A stretch of DNA of 64,000 nt from Couchioplanes caeruleus (GCF_023499255.1 NZ_CP092183.1:69501-133500); one strand, 5' to 3'. Shown: positions 51,913 to 61,671, counted from the stretch's first letter. Notes: a model not told the origin generated them from the letters alone. A program made the numbers and translations.

Positions 51913-54093
51913 TTGAACGCTTTGCCGGTCGTGGACGTCGATCGCATCGACGGGAAACCCCGCACCGTGCGCGAGCTGTTCACCTCGCGCAAGTACAGCG
52001 TCGACTATTACCAGCGCGAATATGCGTGGACCCAGGCGAACGTCAATGAACTTCTCGACGACCTTGCCGGCAGGTTTCTCGAGGCATGGGATGAGCGCCA
52101 CGAACGCCAAGAAACTCTCACGTACCGCCCATACTTCCTCGGGCCTATCGTGACGAACAACCGCGGCGGGACGCTGTTTCTCGTTGACGGGCAGCAGCGG
52201 CTGACGACGCTCACACTCCTGTTGATCTACCTGCTTCATCTCCAAAAAGCCCGCCCCTCTCACGACCAGGTGGACGTCAGGCAATTCATTGCGTCCACAC
52301 GGGTGGGTCGATGGAGCTTCAACCTCGACGTCGAAGACCGCCGCGCCTGCATGGAATCGCTGCTTGAAGGCAAGCCCCCTCCGGTTGCCCCAGGGGACGA
52401 CTCAGTGGCCAACCTCTGGGCCCGGTACCAGGACATCGAGCAACTCTTTCCGCAGGAACTGAAGGACCACAAGCTCCCGTACTTCATCGATTGGTTCCTC
52501 GAGCGCGTCGCCGTCGTGGAGATCACAACCTCCGACCAAGAGATGGCGCTCGAGGTGTTTGAGACGATGAACGACCGCGGTCTCCGGCTCACGACTACGG
52601 ACATGCTGAAGAGCTATCTGCTCGCGATGATCCAAGAGCCGAAGGAGGTCGAGGCGGCGAATCGGCTCTGGCGCGGGCGTGTGGCGGCGCTGAGTAACCT
52701 TGTAGACAAGGGAGATTTCGACTTCATACGCAACTGGCTGCGGTCCAAGTACGCGGAGACGATTCGCGAGCGCAAGAAGGAAGCCGTCCCGGGCGACTTC
52801 GACGTCATCGGCACAGCGCCACATAAGTGGGTGCGCGATCACCGGGAGGAGATTGGGCTTCGGAAACCGGGCGACTTTGCCGCGCTGATCGAGCGCGACT
52901 TCGACCGTCTTTCTGGCCGTTACCTTCAGCTTCTCAAAGCGTCACAGCAGTTGACGCCGGGCTTCGAGGAGGTCTTCTACAACGCGTGGAACGGGTTCAC
53001 GTTCCAGTACCCACTGATCCTCGCCGCACTATCGCCGTCCGATGATGACGAGACCTTCCGGCGCAAGACGCGGATGATCGCCGGATGGGCCGACATCTTC
53101 GTAGCCCGGCGCATCGTCAACTACCGCAACTTCGGGTACTCGACCGTCGCGTACACGATGTTCAACCATGTCAAGGACATCCGGGACCTCGACGAGGCGG
53201 AGCTCGCCCAGGTGTTGGGCGACAAGATCGCGGAGATGGACGACGGGTTCGACGCCGTCGCCAATCTAGGCCTGCACCAGCGCAACGGGAACCAAATCCG
53301 CTACCTCCTCGCCCGAATGGCGGCCTGGTTGGAGGACCAGTGTGGCGGGGCACTGACCTTCGCCGACTTCGTCAGTCGCCAGCGAACGCACCCGTTCGAG
53401 ATCGAGCACATCTGGGCCAACCATCCCGACGAGCACCCTGAGTTGGCCACGGACCAGGCTTTCTCCGACCAGCGCAACAAGTTCGGCGGGCTTCTCCTAC
53501 TACCCAAGGACTTCAACGCGAGCTACGGGGACAAGCCGTATGCCGAGAAGTTGGAGCACTACTACGGGCAGAATGTGCTGGCGAAGTCGCTCCACCCAAG
53601 GTGCTACGAGAACAACCCAACGTTCCTACGGACGCGCGCCGCACACGGCTTGCCGTTCGCCCCGGTCCCCGAGTTCACAGTGTCGTCATTCAGCGAGCGG
53701 CAGGAACTGTACCGGCGACTATGCGAAGTCGTCTGGGATTCAAGCAGACTAGGCATCGACGTACCAGATAACGTTGCGCGGTTGACGGAAGAACAGCAGC
53801 CAAAACGGCACTACGGCGTCACGCTGAAGGATCTGCTCGCTGCCGGCCTGCTGCGCGACAGACAGGCACTGGTGGGCGTCAGGAGTGGAGTGACTTACAA
53901 CGCGACCGTGACGGCTGAGGGTCGGGTCGAGCTCGACGACGGCCACCTCGAGGAGTCACCTTCCACGGCCGGTGCTGCCGTACTGGGAGCCAAGTCCTGC
54001 AACGGGTGGACATTTTGGCAGACCGACACCGTGCGAGGGCTTGTCCGTCTAAGTCGTGTGCGAGACGAGTACCTGGAACGGCGAAGGCCATGA
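51913..54093 (+). CDS. DUF262/HNH nuclease with RAMA-like C-terminus (GmrSD-like)
   Basis: A 726-residue protein. The N-terminal DUF262 domain (about residues 20-300) has YYQREYAW at 33-39 and DGQQRLTTL at 92-100. The C-terminal DUF1524/HNH nuclease contains FEIEHIWANH, with E498 and H499 as likely metal/catalytic residues. The last 90 residues (about 635-726) match a RAMA domain pattern (LKDLLAAGLL ... SPSTAGAAVLG ... NGWTFWQ). This suggests a nuclease that cuts modified foreign DNA, as GmrSD and related type IV enzymes do. TTG 51913 is chosen because GGGAGG precedes it; GTG 51853 would add 20 unlikely residues. Confidence 0.85.
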   Translation: MNALPVVDVDRIDGKPRTVRELFTSRKYSVDYYQREYAWTQANVNELLDDLAGRFLEAWDERHERQETLTYRPYFLGPIVTNNRGGTLFLVDGQQRLTTLTLLLIYLLHLQKARPSHDQVDVRQFIASTRVGRWSFNLDVEDRRACMESLLEGKPPPVAPGDDSVANLWARYQDIEQLFPQELKDHKLPYFIDWFLERVAVVEITTSDQEMALEVFETMNDRGLRLTTTDMLKSYLLAMIQEPKEVEAANRLWRGRVAALSNLVDKGDFDFIRNWLRSKYAETIRERKKEAVPGDFDVIGTAPHKWVRDHREEIGLRKPGDFAALIERDFDRLSGRYLQLLKASQQLTPGFEEVFYNAWNGFTFQYPLILAALSPSDDDETFRRKTRMIAGWADIFVARRIVNYRNFGYSTVAYTMFNHVKDIRDLDEAELAQVLGDKIAEMDDGFDAVANLGLHQRNGNQIRYLLARMAAWLEDQCGGALTFADFVSRQRTHPFEIEHIWANHPDEHPELATDQAFSDQRNKFGGLLLLPKDFNASYGDKPYAEKLEHYYGQNVLAKSLHPRCYENNPTFLRTRAAHGLPFAPVPEFTVSSFSERQELYRRLCEVVWDSSRLGIDVPDNVARLTEEQQPKRHYGVTLKDLLAAGLLRDRQALVGVRSGVTYNATVTAEGRVELDDGHLEESPSTAGAAVLGAKSCNGWTFWQTDTVRGLVRLSRVRDEYLERRRP

Positions 54094-54472
54094 CGTGACC
54101 CAAGTCAAGAGCGTACCCCTGTCCATGCGCGGCCAGTCACTGGATGGATCAGCCTGAGCCGCGGCTCACCGCCGCGGTGACCTTGACCGCGCGAAGCCAA
54201 CGGCGGTTGATTCCACCCACGCCAAGCGCTGGCAATCAGCGACAAGCGATGATTACCTCATGAAGGCGTTTGTGCAGCTCAACGCCCACGAATGACAACC
54301 AACGACGAGCCCGGAGCCGCGACGGTCGGTGAGAAGACGTTCTGGTAACTAATGACAAGCCATGACGACGGCTCTACAACAGCGAGTCGTCGGTTCAAGT
54401 TGCCCTCCGCTCGGAAGCTGCTAGACCGAGAGTTGTTCATCGCCCATCACCGCTGCAAGACTAAACGGCCAG
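54094..54472. other. 380-bp gap holding a diverged repeat
   Basis: No gene is supported. It holds the left copy of a diverged repeat (54265-54337) and several AATGACAA/CAACGACA-like short words resembling integrase arm sites. Confidence 0.5.
54265..54337. repeat. Diverged direct repeat, left copy
   Basis: Shares GGCGTTTRTGCAG, ATGACAAC and ACGGTCGGTRAGAAGA blocks, in the same order and over the same 73-nt length, with 62168-62240. Both copies point the same way and flank the CHAT module and the small cassette. Confidence 0.65.
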
Positions 54473-57400
54473 TCATGACGTCGGGCGCGCGGTGGGGTTG
54501 GGTGCTGGATACGGCCAGGTTTGAACCCGAACCATCACTGGCCGGCTCTCGCGCGCGATGTCTAGCTTCAGTTCGATCCCCGGCGGCCACTCTCGCAGCA
54601 GCTCGACGACGTCGGTCGCATGCATGACCGCGCCGCCGGCAGCCGAGACGATGACATCGCCGGGTAACACCCCGGCGCGGTCGGCTGCGCCGCCTGGCGT
54701 GACCGCCGTGACGACCACGCCAGCCGGCCGGTCGGCTAGCGTCACGCCGATGGAGGCCCGTGGCGGCTCCGGCACGCGTGACTCTGTGGGGCGGGGAGGC
54801 CGGCCCAGCGCCTGCCCGATCTCGAGGACTGGCCTGCCCATGTAGAGGATCGTCATCGCGGCGACCGCAATGGCCGACCAGCGCATCCAGGGCAGATACG
54901 TTTCGTCCAACGGCGCGGCTTTCTCAACGCCGGCATCGACCATAGTTCCGTGCAGGTCTTCGTAGAAGTCGGCGGTGCGCCCATGCAGGACGCGAGCTAT
55001 GCCTCTCAGGTCTGTGTGCTGCGGTCCGATTGCCACCTCAGCGATACGATTGAGAAGATCGGAGCCGTCGGCCGCGTAGTTGCGGAGCCATTGTTCGGCT
55101 TCGTTGTCGTCGAACACCAGCGCCAACAGAAGCGTTTCCGGCCGGATAAGTTCGTGTCCCAGATGCTCGGAGAGTGCGTCGGCTCGGCGGAGCGTGGCGG
55201 CCAGGTCGGCCGAAATCAAGACGTCGGTCTCGTCGATCGTCAACGTGACTGTGCCCTGGCTAGCCTCCCGGCCGAGGAGATCCGGCGGCACCGGCCCGAG
55301 CCCGGCCTGGCCTAAGCTTCCCCAGGTCCCGGGATCACCGTCCAGGACGGCGAGGAGCGTTTGGAGGGTGCCCAACGGTGTGTGGTCGGTCGGAGTTCGG
55401 ACCGACCTCAGACGACGGCTGAGCGCGGGCTCAACGGGGAGTCGGAGCGCGAGTCGCGCGCCGACCGGTACGTCCGTGGCGGGCAGCCCGTCTAGGCCCC
55501 AGTGTGTCGGTCCATGAACCTCCTGAAGGGCAGGCCCGGCAACGGTCGTCCACACCGCGAACGACGCCCAAAGCGCCGCGGGTACCCGGCGGCCGGTCCG
55601 GCGCAGCTCGGCCAGGACGCCTTGCTGCGTCGCCGACACCAGGGATGCGCCCACCGGTAGGCCGGCCAGCACCGGGGCCAGGACACTCGCCGCGTTCGTG
55701 TCGGCGACAGGTGCGATGCCGCCGATCACGGTGGACGCACCACGCATGAGACAGGCCATTGAGAAGCCGGTCGACTCCTGCCCTGAGCGCACAGCCATTG
55801 AGTTGATCCAACAAGCGCCGAGCACTACGGTAGGTGGCCAGCGAAGGCCCAGTGCCGAAGCGGCGGTCACCACTGATCCGTCCCGAAGCCGCAATGCCTG
55901 ATCGAGGCCGGTGCTGCTTCCGGCGCCGTGCACTGAGATTACGGCGGCGTCCGGCCTCGGCTCCGCGTCGAGCGCCTCACGCAACTCAGCGAGATCAGCG
56001 CACGAGCGGACGGTCATGGCCTCTCTGAGCGACTCCCACTGCCGCCTCTCGGCCGCCGTCGCGTCGAGTTCGTCGTCGAGGTGCACGACGGCGACCCGCG
56101 GCCGATAGGGGTCCTTGGCCGGGCGAGCCTCGGACAGCATCGACAGGGCCGGAACGAACGCGACGGCGGCGTGTTCGGCGAGCACCTCGACTCTGTCCCC
56201 CGCTACCCGTACCGGCAAGCCGGACAACGGCAGGCCGGCGATCGGCCCGTCAGGCACGATGAGCAGCTCAACGACGGAACCGGACCGGCTAGTGTCCCGC
56301 AGTACCTCGGTCAGACCGGGCGGGAAGACCGCCCGTGCAATGTCCCTCCAGCAGTCGGCGTCCAACGGGAGCGCGCCGTAGATCCACTTCAGCGGAGAAG
56401 GGTCAGCCTCTGCCATGGCGTCGAGGATGCCCACCGGTGACAGGAAGGCGGCCTTGTCCCGGCCGTCCGGGTCCTGGTCTATCCGGGACCGGTGCAACGT
56501 CACCCCGGATACCGGCGACATCAACGCGGTGTGGAAGACCCAGCCGAACTCGTCGCGAAAACAGTGGTACAGCAGAGCCACCCGGTGGCCGACGCGGCGC
56601 AGTATCGTGTCGTAGTCGACAGCAAGCATCACGACCGACTCCCGGAGCATGACGAGCGTGTCGGCCACCGCGGTACGAGTCTTGCCGGCGGCCTTCCTCA
56701 GCTCCATGCCGATGTCCTCGACAGCGTCCGGAGCCACGCGCATCTGCTGTTCGATTTCGGCCAGCGCGGTGATGTCCGCCTGCAGCTGCGCGATGGTTGG
56801 CACGACGTCACCGCTGATCAGCGCGGAGGCCGCCGTACGATGCACCGACTCGATCAGCCAGACGCCCAGCTCGCCGGCCTTCGCCGGGTTGCTGCGTACG
56901 CCGGTGGTTAGCAGCGTGAACACTCGGGCGTGCAAGCGGTGGTCTGCTTGTACCCACTGCGCGCGGGATGCTTCCTCCGGCAGCGTAACCCGATATTCTT
57001 CGAGGGCGTGCAGCCCGGCTCGTATGATGTCCAGTGCGTGGTTCTCCTGCCGCGGCTCTGAGTAACCGGAGGCGACGGCGTTCGCGAACCCGCGGACCAG
57101 GCTGCGGGTGGCCCGCCGGCGGTCACCGATATCCATCAACAGGTCATGTGCCTCTAGGAATGCGCTCGCCGCGTCGGCCGGCCGCTGCCTGTTTTCGAAT
57201 AAGTGGCCCGCCACCACCAAGGCGTGACCCGCCGCCTGGGACATGCGCAGCACCTCCGTGACCGAAATACGGCCCGTCGGCAGCGTGCCTGGCAAACGCT
57301 GCGACAGCCCCACCACCGCGTAGGCCAGCCCAATCGCGTCGGGCTCGGCGCTGGCGGCGACCGCTCGCGCCTCCGCGACGAGGCTGAGAAGGGCCGCCGC

Positions 57401-58423
57401 CGGCTTGCCGCGCCACACGGCCGCCGCCCTTTGCCGGTCGCTGCCCTGGAACGCTGTCGGCGTTTCGCCGTCGCGGGCATCCGGGTCGAACGCGATCTCG
57501 ATGATCAGCGACGTCAGGTCCGCGGTCCTGCCCCGGGGCCGGGCGAGCGCCTCGTTCAGCAACCGCAATGCCCCGGCGTGATCGCCGATGACCCGCAGAA
57601 ACTGAGCCCGCGCGCTCAACACAGCCGACTCTTGCCGCAGAACCGGGTCGTCCATCGCCGTTCGGGACCGACGGCCAGCCTCCACCAGTGCCCCGTTGCG
57701 CAACTCGAACTCAATGGCTCTGGCCGTGCAGTACGCGGCGGAGACGACATCGTCGCTGGCGCGGAACAGTGCGATGGCCTCATCGAACCATTGCTGCGAC
57801 ATGTTGGTGGCGACACCGGGAATGCCGACGTCACCTAAAGCGCAGTTGCGCAATGCCACCCAGCCGCGGGGACGCAACGACGCCCGAAGAGCCGGCCGGT
57901 AACCCGCCACGGTGGGTCGGCGGTGCTGCCGGTGTGCCCGGGTGTCACGGCAATGCAGCCGATGTGCGGTCACAACCGCCAGCAGCAGCGGTCCATACCG
58001 CCCCGGCACGGTGCCTGGGATCCCAGCCAGGTACCAGCCCGATCCGACGACGCACGCTGCACGGACCAGCATCGGCACCACGGCGTCCGACCAGTCCGCG
58101 TGTGCGGGCGTACGAGCTGGACCTCGCCCCACACGCCGAACGGCCACGTACGCAAACGCCGCGACCAGCAGCGGCAGGTAGCGCCACGCTCCGGACTCCG
58201 CCGCCCATCTGGCGTCGCCGCCCAGACGCCGGACCAGTGCAGCCGGAATCTCGTACCGGTTGAATGCCCGGGTCCAGCAAATCCCCGCAAGCGTGAGAAC
58301 CGCCAGCGCAATTAGGTCATCGACCGCGCTGCGCGCGGCAGTGATAGCACGAAATGCGAACGGATGCACAAAGACCGACAGGGTGGCATCGATACCCCGA
58401 ACGGAGGATATTTTCCGAGTCAC
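54473..58423 (-). CDS. CHAT caspase-like membrane protein with Clp_N-like and PDZ domains
   Basis: About 1,316 residues from GTG 58423. Four N-terminal transmembrane helices lie at about 35-55, 80-98, 112-136 and 142-156. A long helical, TPR-like region follows (about 200-560). A CHAT peptidase domain spans about 620-985, with His832 (VISVHGAGS) and Cys871 (VVLGACWI) as the dyad. A Clp_N-like repeat lies near 1070-1130 (GHELIRPETLLLAL). A further helix lies at about 1180-1200, and a C-terminal PDZ domain at about 1217-1300. CHAT proteases cut proteins during immune or stress responses; this one is membrane-bound. The start is uncertain: the frame is open further upstream, but that stretch overlaps the divergent gene at 58501. 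Confidence 0.8.
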   Translation of the reverse strand: MTRKISSVRGIDATLSVFVHPFAFRAITAARSAVDDLIALAVLTLAGICWTRAFNRYEIPAALVRRLGGDARWAAESGAWRYLPLLVAAFAYVAVRRVGRGPARTPAHADWSDAVVPMLVRAACVVGSGWYLAGIPGTVPGRYGPLLLAVVTAHRLHCRDTRAHRQHRRPTVAGYRPALRASLRPRGWVALRNCALGDVGIPGVATNMSQQWFDEAIALFRASDDVVSAAYCTARAIEFELRNGALVEAGRRSRTAMDDPVLRQESAVLSARAQFLRVIGDHAGALRLLNEALARPRGRTADLTSLIIEIAFDPDARDGETPTAFQGSDRQRAAAVWRGKPAAALLSLVAEARAVAASAEPDAIGLAYAVVGLSQRLPGTLPTGRISVTEVLRMSQAAGHALVVAGHLFENRQRPADAASAFLEAHDLLMDIGDRRRATRSLVRGFANAVASGYSEPRQENHALDIIRAGLHALEEYRVTLPEEASRAQWVQADHRLHARVFTLLTTGVRSNPAKAGELGVWLIESVHRTAASALISGDVVPTIAQLQADITALAEIEQQMRVAPDAVEDIGMELRKAAGKTRTAVADTLVMLRESVVMLAVDYDTILRRVGHRVALLYHCFRDEFGWVFHTALMSPVSGVTLHRSRIDQDPDGRDKAAFLSPVGILDAMAEADPSPLKWIYGALPLDADCWRDIARAVFPPGLTEVLRDTSRSGSVVELLIVPDGPIAGLPLSGLPVRVAGDRVEVLAEHAAVAFVPALSMLSEARPAKDPYRPRVAVVHLDDELDATAAERRQWESLREAMTVRSCADLAELREALDAEPRPDAAVISVHGAGSSTGLDQALRLRDGSVVTAASALGLRWPPTVVLGACWINSMAVRSGQESTGFSMACLMRGASTVIGGIAPVADTNAASVLAPVLAGLPVGASLVSATQQGVLAELRRTGRRVPAALWASFAVWTTVAGPALQEVHGPTHWGLDGLPATDVPVGARLALRLPVEPALSRRLRSVRTPTDHTPLGTLQTLLAVLDGDPGTWGSLGQAGLGPVPPDLLGREASQGTVTLTIDETDVLISADLAATLRRADALSEHLGHELIRPETLLLALVFDDNEAEQWLRNYAADGSDLLNRIAEVAIGPQHTDLRGIARVLHGRTADFYEDLHGTMVDAGVEKAAPLDETYLPWMRWSAIAVAAMTILYMGRPVLEIGQALGRPPRPTESRVPEPPRASIGVTLADRPAGVVVTAVTPGGAADRAGVLPGDVIVSAAGGAVMHATDVVELLREWPPGIELKLDIARESRPVMVRVQTWPYPAPNPTARPTS

Positions 58424-58500
58424 CGTTGCAGGTCCTGCGCCACTTCGCGCCGCGGACTGTACTGTCCTGCCGGACGTCCGTACATCGAAGGGTCCGCCAC

Positions 58501-59034
58501 ATGCCGTCCGATTCTCTGCAGACTCGGATCTTCGCGTGGGATCAGGGTCATCAGTGCCTCTTGTTCTTCGGCAGCGAGCCCGGGGAACTCCCGGACGACA
58601 AGGCAAGCGCAGAGATCTCCGTGGTGACGTCGGCCGTTGCGGTCGGGCCAACCCGCGGCGCCACCCAGGATCTCGTTCAGGAACTGGCTTTAGGTGTCCT
58701 AAGTAACGCCGCGTGGACCGGGCTGCTGGGGTCGCTGACCGCAACCGCCGCATATCTCGCCCGTCGGCGCCGCCAAGCCCCTCCAATGCGTCAGCCGTTC
58801 GAGGTCATCGAACGGCTGGAGGCGGCGGGACGTGCGGCGGTCGGCGCCGAAGCGGTGGACCCCGCGTATGTCGACATCGCCCTCCAAGCGGACGGCACGT
58901 GGCGGGCCGAGGTCACCTGGCACGACGCCCGCTGGATAGCCCGGTGCGACGCCGCAGGAACCGCGATGCACCTCACCCGATCGCCCAAGCCGGGCGGAAG
59001 CGATGACAACGGACTATCCCCCGTACCGTCATGA
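58501..59034 (+). CDS. CHAT-associated protein 1 (177 residues, one membrane segment)
   Basis: First gene of the operon divergent from the CHAT gene. A globular N-terminus is followed by a helix (about 53-68), a likely transmembrane segment (about 70-87, AAWTGLLGSLTATAAYL) with an RRRR stop-transfer, and a small alpha/beta C-terminal domain (ADGTWRAEVTWHDARWIARC). The family is not recognised. ATG 58501 has GAAGGG upstream. Its stop overlaps the next start (ATGA at 59031). Confidence 0.75.
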   Translation: MPSDSLQTRIFAWDQGHQCLLFFGSEPGELPDDKASAEISVVTSAVAVGPTRGATQDLVQELALGVLSNAAWTGLLGSLTATAAYLARRRRQAPPMRQPFEVIERLEAAGRAAVGAEAVDPAYVDIALQADGTWRAEVTWHDARWIARCDAAGTAMHLTRSPKPGGSDDNGLSPVPS

Positions 59035-59888
59035 CGAACGCTGCGCGAGAGTGGGGAACCGTCGATGGAGGAAGCGACCGCGATACGGCTGGGACCGACA
59101 CAGCCGCGGTAAATGATCAATCAGGTTGCCTGCCCTGGTCGCTGATCAGCCTGCTGCTCGTGGGTCTACTCGTCGTGGGCGGCGCTTCGCTCAGCCATGA
59201 GCGCTTCCAGCAGGCCAGCCGGCTGCGGCAGGCCGCGCTGTCGCTCGTCGAGGGCAACGACGACGCCGCGGCGAGACTATGGATGGGCGTACTCGACGAC
59301 GGCCACCGGATCGCCGACGCCTCCGCTGGCGCGGCTTGCGCGCTGTGGAACCTCGGCTACCAGGACCAGGCGCTGCTCTACTACCGCGACGCCATGGTGA
59401 CCGCCGGCCGTGCCGGGCCGACGCGGCGATCACGGTGCTTCTTCACCGACCTCGCCGCGCACCGCATCAAGATCGTCCGACTCGACGCCACCTACACCGT
59501 CCTCATGGCCGATACGGGGGCGGCAGCGCCGCTGCTGCGTGGCATCGTCGAGGGTTCCGCGCCGCCGGGCGCCGCGTCCGCATTCGCGGAGGCCATCGCT
59601 CCCTACCGGGAGCCCGACATCGCACAACGGCTGTTGGCCGCCGCGTGCCTGGCGGACCTGACCGGACTGAAACTAATGGCCGCAACGTACCTCAACCTCG
59701 CCACCGTCGGCACCGTTCGCAGCGCCGGCGCCCTCAAACAGTGCGCGTTCGACATGGTCGGCGCTTACGTGACCGCGAAGGTGGACGGGCGGGAGGTCTT
59801 CCAACCCAAGGACCGCGCGCGACGCTGGTACACCCCTGGCAAATCACCGGCACCCGCGCCAGCCGACCTCGCACGGACCCTGCCGTGA
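59031..59888 (+). CDS. CHAT-associated protein 2 (285 residues, membrane plus helical repeats)
   Basis: A short acidic N-terminus precedes one transmembrane helix (about 35-53, PWSLISLLLVGLLVVGGA). About 210 residues of TPR-like helices follow (including LWNLGYQDQALLYYRDAM), probably outside the membrane. No catalytic motif is seen. It overlaps genes 1 and 3 by 4 nt each, so it is translationally coupled to both and probably forms a complex with them. Confidence 0.75.
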   Translation: MTNAAREWGTVDGGSDRDTAGTDTAAVNDQSGCLPWSLISLLLVGLLVVGGASLSHERFQQASRLRQAALSLVEGNDDAAARLWMGVLDDGHRIADASAGAACALWNLGYQDQALLYYRDAMVTAGRAGPTRRSRCFFTDLAAHRIKIVRLDATYTVLMADTGAAAPLLRGIVEGSAPPGAASAFAEAIAPYREPDIAQRLLAAACLADLTGLKLMAATYLNLATVGTVRSAGALKQCAFDMVGAYVTAKVDGREVFQPKDRARRWYTPGKSPAPAPADLARTLP

Positions 59889-61156
59889 CGGACGGCCCCG
59901 TAATGGCCGAAGACCCGGAAGCCGGCGGCGCTCCAGAAATCGATGGCGGTCCGGAAACAGTTGAAGACCCGATCCTCCCGGTGATCACCGGGCTTACCGA
60001 GGTGGCTCGGGGCGCGGTCGCAAAGGCACGGTTCAGAGGCGGTCGGCGGGTCAGCGACCTGCACCTGTTCCAGGAGCTGCTGGAGCACACCGGCGTGGTG
60101 GACCTCCTCGAGGCGCTGGACGTCGAGGTGCCGGAGCTACGCCGCCGGGTGCAGCTGCGTTCGGGCTTCCGCCCGCCCATCACCACGGACTCGCCTGACG
60201 GACGGATGACCGCACAGCCAATCGTCTGGAACGCATTCGAGCTGGCGGGCGAAGGTGCCCGACACGCGGGACGAGCCGCCGAAGCAGCCGACGTCCTGGA
60301 AATGCTGCTGCACCTGCCCCCAGGCGACGCCCATCTCATGCTCCGCGAGGCCCGGGTTAACCTGGCCGCCCTGACCGCGTGCCGCGGCGACGATGCGCTT
60401 GGCGTCGGCAAGCTTAGCCACGTCGACCACCGGCACGTTGGCGACATGCCCTTCCGGCGCCGCATGGCGTGGACGACGTGCCACCTGCCGCTGCTCGCCG
60501 TGCACACAGTGCTCGTTGCCGTCTCGCTCATCCCCGCGACCGTCCTCGGCGGTGTGTTCTTCCGGCTCGCGGCTGTGGTCGTCGGCGCTCAGGCGCACAC
60601 GACAGCGTCGGCCTCCTTGGGATGGAGCCGTGACTTATTACTCCTCCGCAAAAGCGACGATCCGGCGATTCGCCACGCTCTCGCACACCTTCTGGCCCGG
60701 ACGCTCATGCTGCTGTCCGCCATCGTGATGCTGATGCCTACGGCGGTGCAGTACGCCGTACTGCACGAGGCTCCGCCCATGCTCTTCAACGCATTGAAGA
60801 TTTTCTGGGTACAGCGCGAGGGCGCGCTCGGCCTCCTGATCATGTCACTGCTGGACCTGCCGTACCGCGAAATACTGCTCGTCTGGTGTGGATTGGCATT
60901 TGCCTACGCCGCGGTACCGCCGACTTCGCTGCTAGACCTGTTCCGGGGCGCGTTGTCCACCGCCCCCCGCAGGGCGGGGGTGACACGTCGCGTGCTGCTG
61001 GCGATGGTGACTCCTCTGTGGCTGCTGGGTCGGGCGTGTGACACGCTGCCCCGGTGGACCCTGGTGCAGCGCGGAGTGCCGCTCGGACCCGGCTGCGTGC
61101 TGGTACCGGCGCTATGCATCGCCGGCTGGGCGAGTCTGGCGCTGTACGCAGCTTGA
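59885..61156 (+). CDS. CHAT-associated protein 3 (423 residues, Clp_N-like repeats plus membrane domain)
   Basis: GTG 59885 overlaps the stop of gene 2 (GTGA). Residues about 36-90 and 112-165 look like two Clp_N (Clp repeat) units, for example GRRVSDLHLFQELLEHTG and then AAEAADVLEMLLHLPPG. After a basic segment, five or more hydrophobic helices fill about 200-423. The Clp_N-type repeat is shared with the divergent CHAT protein, which argues that the two work in one complex or bind the same partner. No protease or rhomboid motif was identified. Confidence 0.75.
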   Translation: MTDGPVMAEDPEAGGAPEIDGGPETVEDPILPVITGLTEVARGAVAKARFRGGRRVSDLHLFQELLEHTGVVDLLEALDVEVPELRRRVQLRSGFRPPITTDSPDGRMTAQPIVWNAFELAGEGARHAGRAAEAADVLEMLLHLPPGDAHLMLREARVNLAALTACRGDDALGVGKLSHVDHRHVGDMPFRRRMAWTTCHLPLLAVHTVLVAVSLIPATVLGGVFFRLAAVVVGAQAHTTASASLGWSRDLLLLRKSDDPAIRHALAHLLARTLMLLSAIVMLMPTAVQYAVLHEAPPMLFNALKIFWVQREGALGLLIMSLLDLPYREILLVWCGLAFAYAAVPPTSLLDLFRGALSTAPRRAGVTRRVLLAMVTPLWLLGRACDTLPRWTLVQRGVPLGPGCVLVPALCIAGWASLALYAA

Positions 61157-61343
61157 CCGTCTCGACCGGGTTGAGTAGGGCCCAAACGAGACGCTAGGCC
61201 TAGCGGTGGCCGGCTTGGCCTGCGGACGCGTCTGATTCAGGATGGTGAGGAGTCGGCGGAGTCTAACCAATGACACTAAGAGCTGGCACATACACAAGAA
61301 GGCCTCGGCGCGGAAACGGATCCGGGCCAGGGCCTTGGTGGTA

Positions 61344-61637
61344 CTACCAACCAAACGGTTCGTCCGACGGACCGATGAACGGCGCTCGCTCCGCCTGCTC
61401 TGCGTAACGGCTTAGGTCTGTTGAGTAGACGGGGCGATGCGACCACGAATCGCCGCCGTCGATACCTGCGGTATGCCCAGTCCGAACCTTGTTCTCGATT
61501 GCAAGTGCGTTGAGGTATCCAGCGATCGCAGCCTTGGCGATGTGCTCGACCGCTTCGGGTGATGGCGCCGACCCTTCAAGCTTCTCCGCCGCGCTATGTG
61601 CTCGCCACATCGCGCGTGTCAGCGGGTCACTGTGCAT
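61344..61637 (-). CDS. 97-residue protein, copy 2 of the shared cassette
   Basis: Identical in length to the gene at 35542-35835, with 86 of 97 residues the same by eye, including the whole C-terminal IGPSDEPFGW. ATG 61637 has GGAG at the right distance. It is encoded downstream of the tail-anchored partner (61672), as in element 1, but the cassette is inverted relative to element 1. Confidence 0.75.
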   Translation of the reverse strand: MHSDPLTRAMWRAHSAAEKLEGSAPSPEAVEHIAKAAIAGYLNALAIENKVRTGHTAGIDGGDSWSHRPVYSTDLSRYAEQAERAPFIGPSDEPFGW

Positions 61638-61671
61638 GCGGATCTCCAATCTGCGGAGCCTCTCCTGCTGG

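Noticed and set aside
54352..54627. 91-codon plus-strand frame at the 3' end of the CHAT gene
   Set aside because: Half of it overlaps the PDZ coding region in antisense and it has no ribosome site.
58424..58786. N-terminal extension of the CHAT protein by about 121 residues
   Set aside because: The stretch overlaps the divergent gene at 58501 and is Arg/Pro/Ser-rich; GTG 58423 just before the membrane domain is more plausible, though not proven.
61157..61343. Possible remnant of a transposase on the minus strand
   Set aside because: A short frame (61112-61354) has a hydrophobic LARIRFRAEAFLCMCQL-like piece, but it is too short and lacks a recognisable motif.
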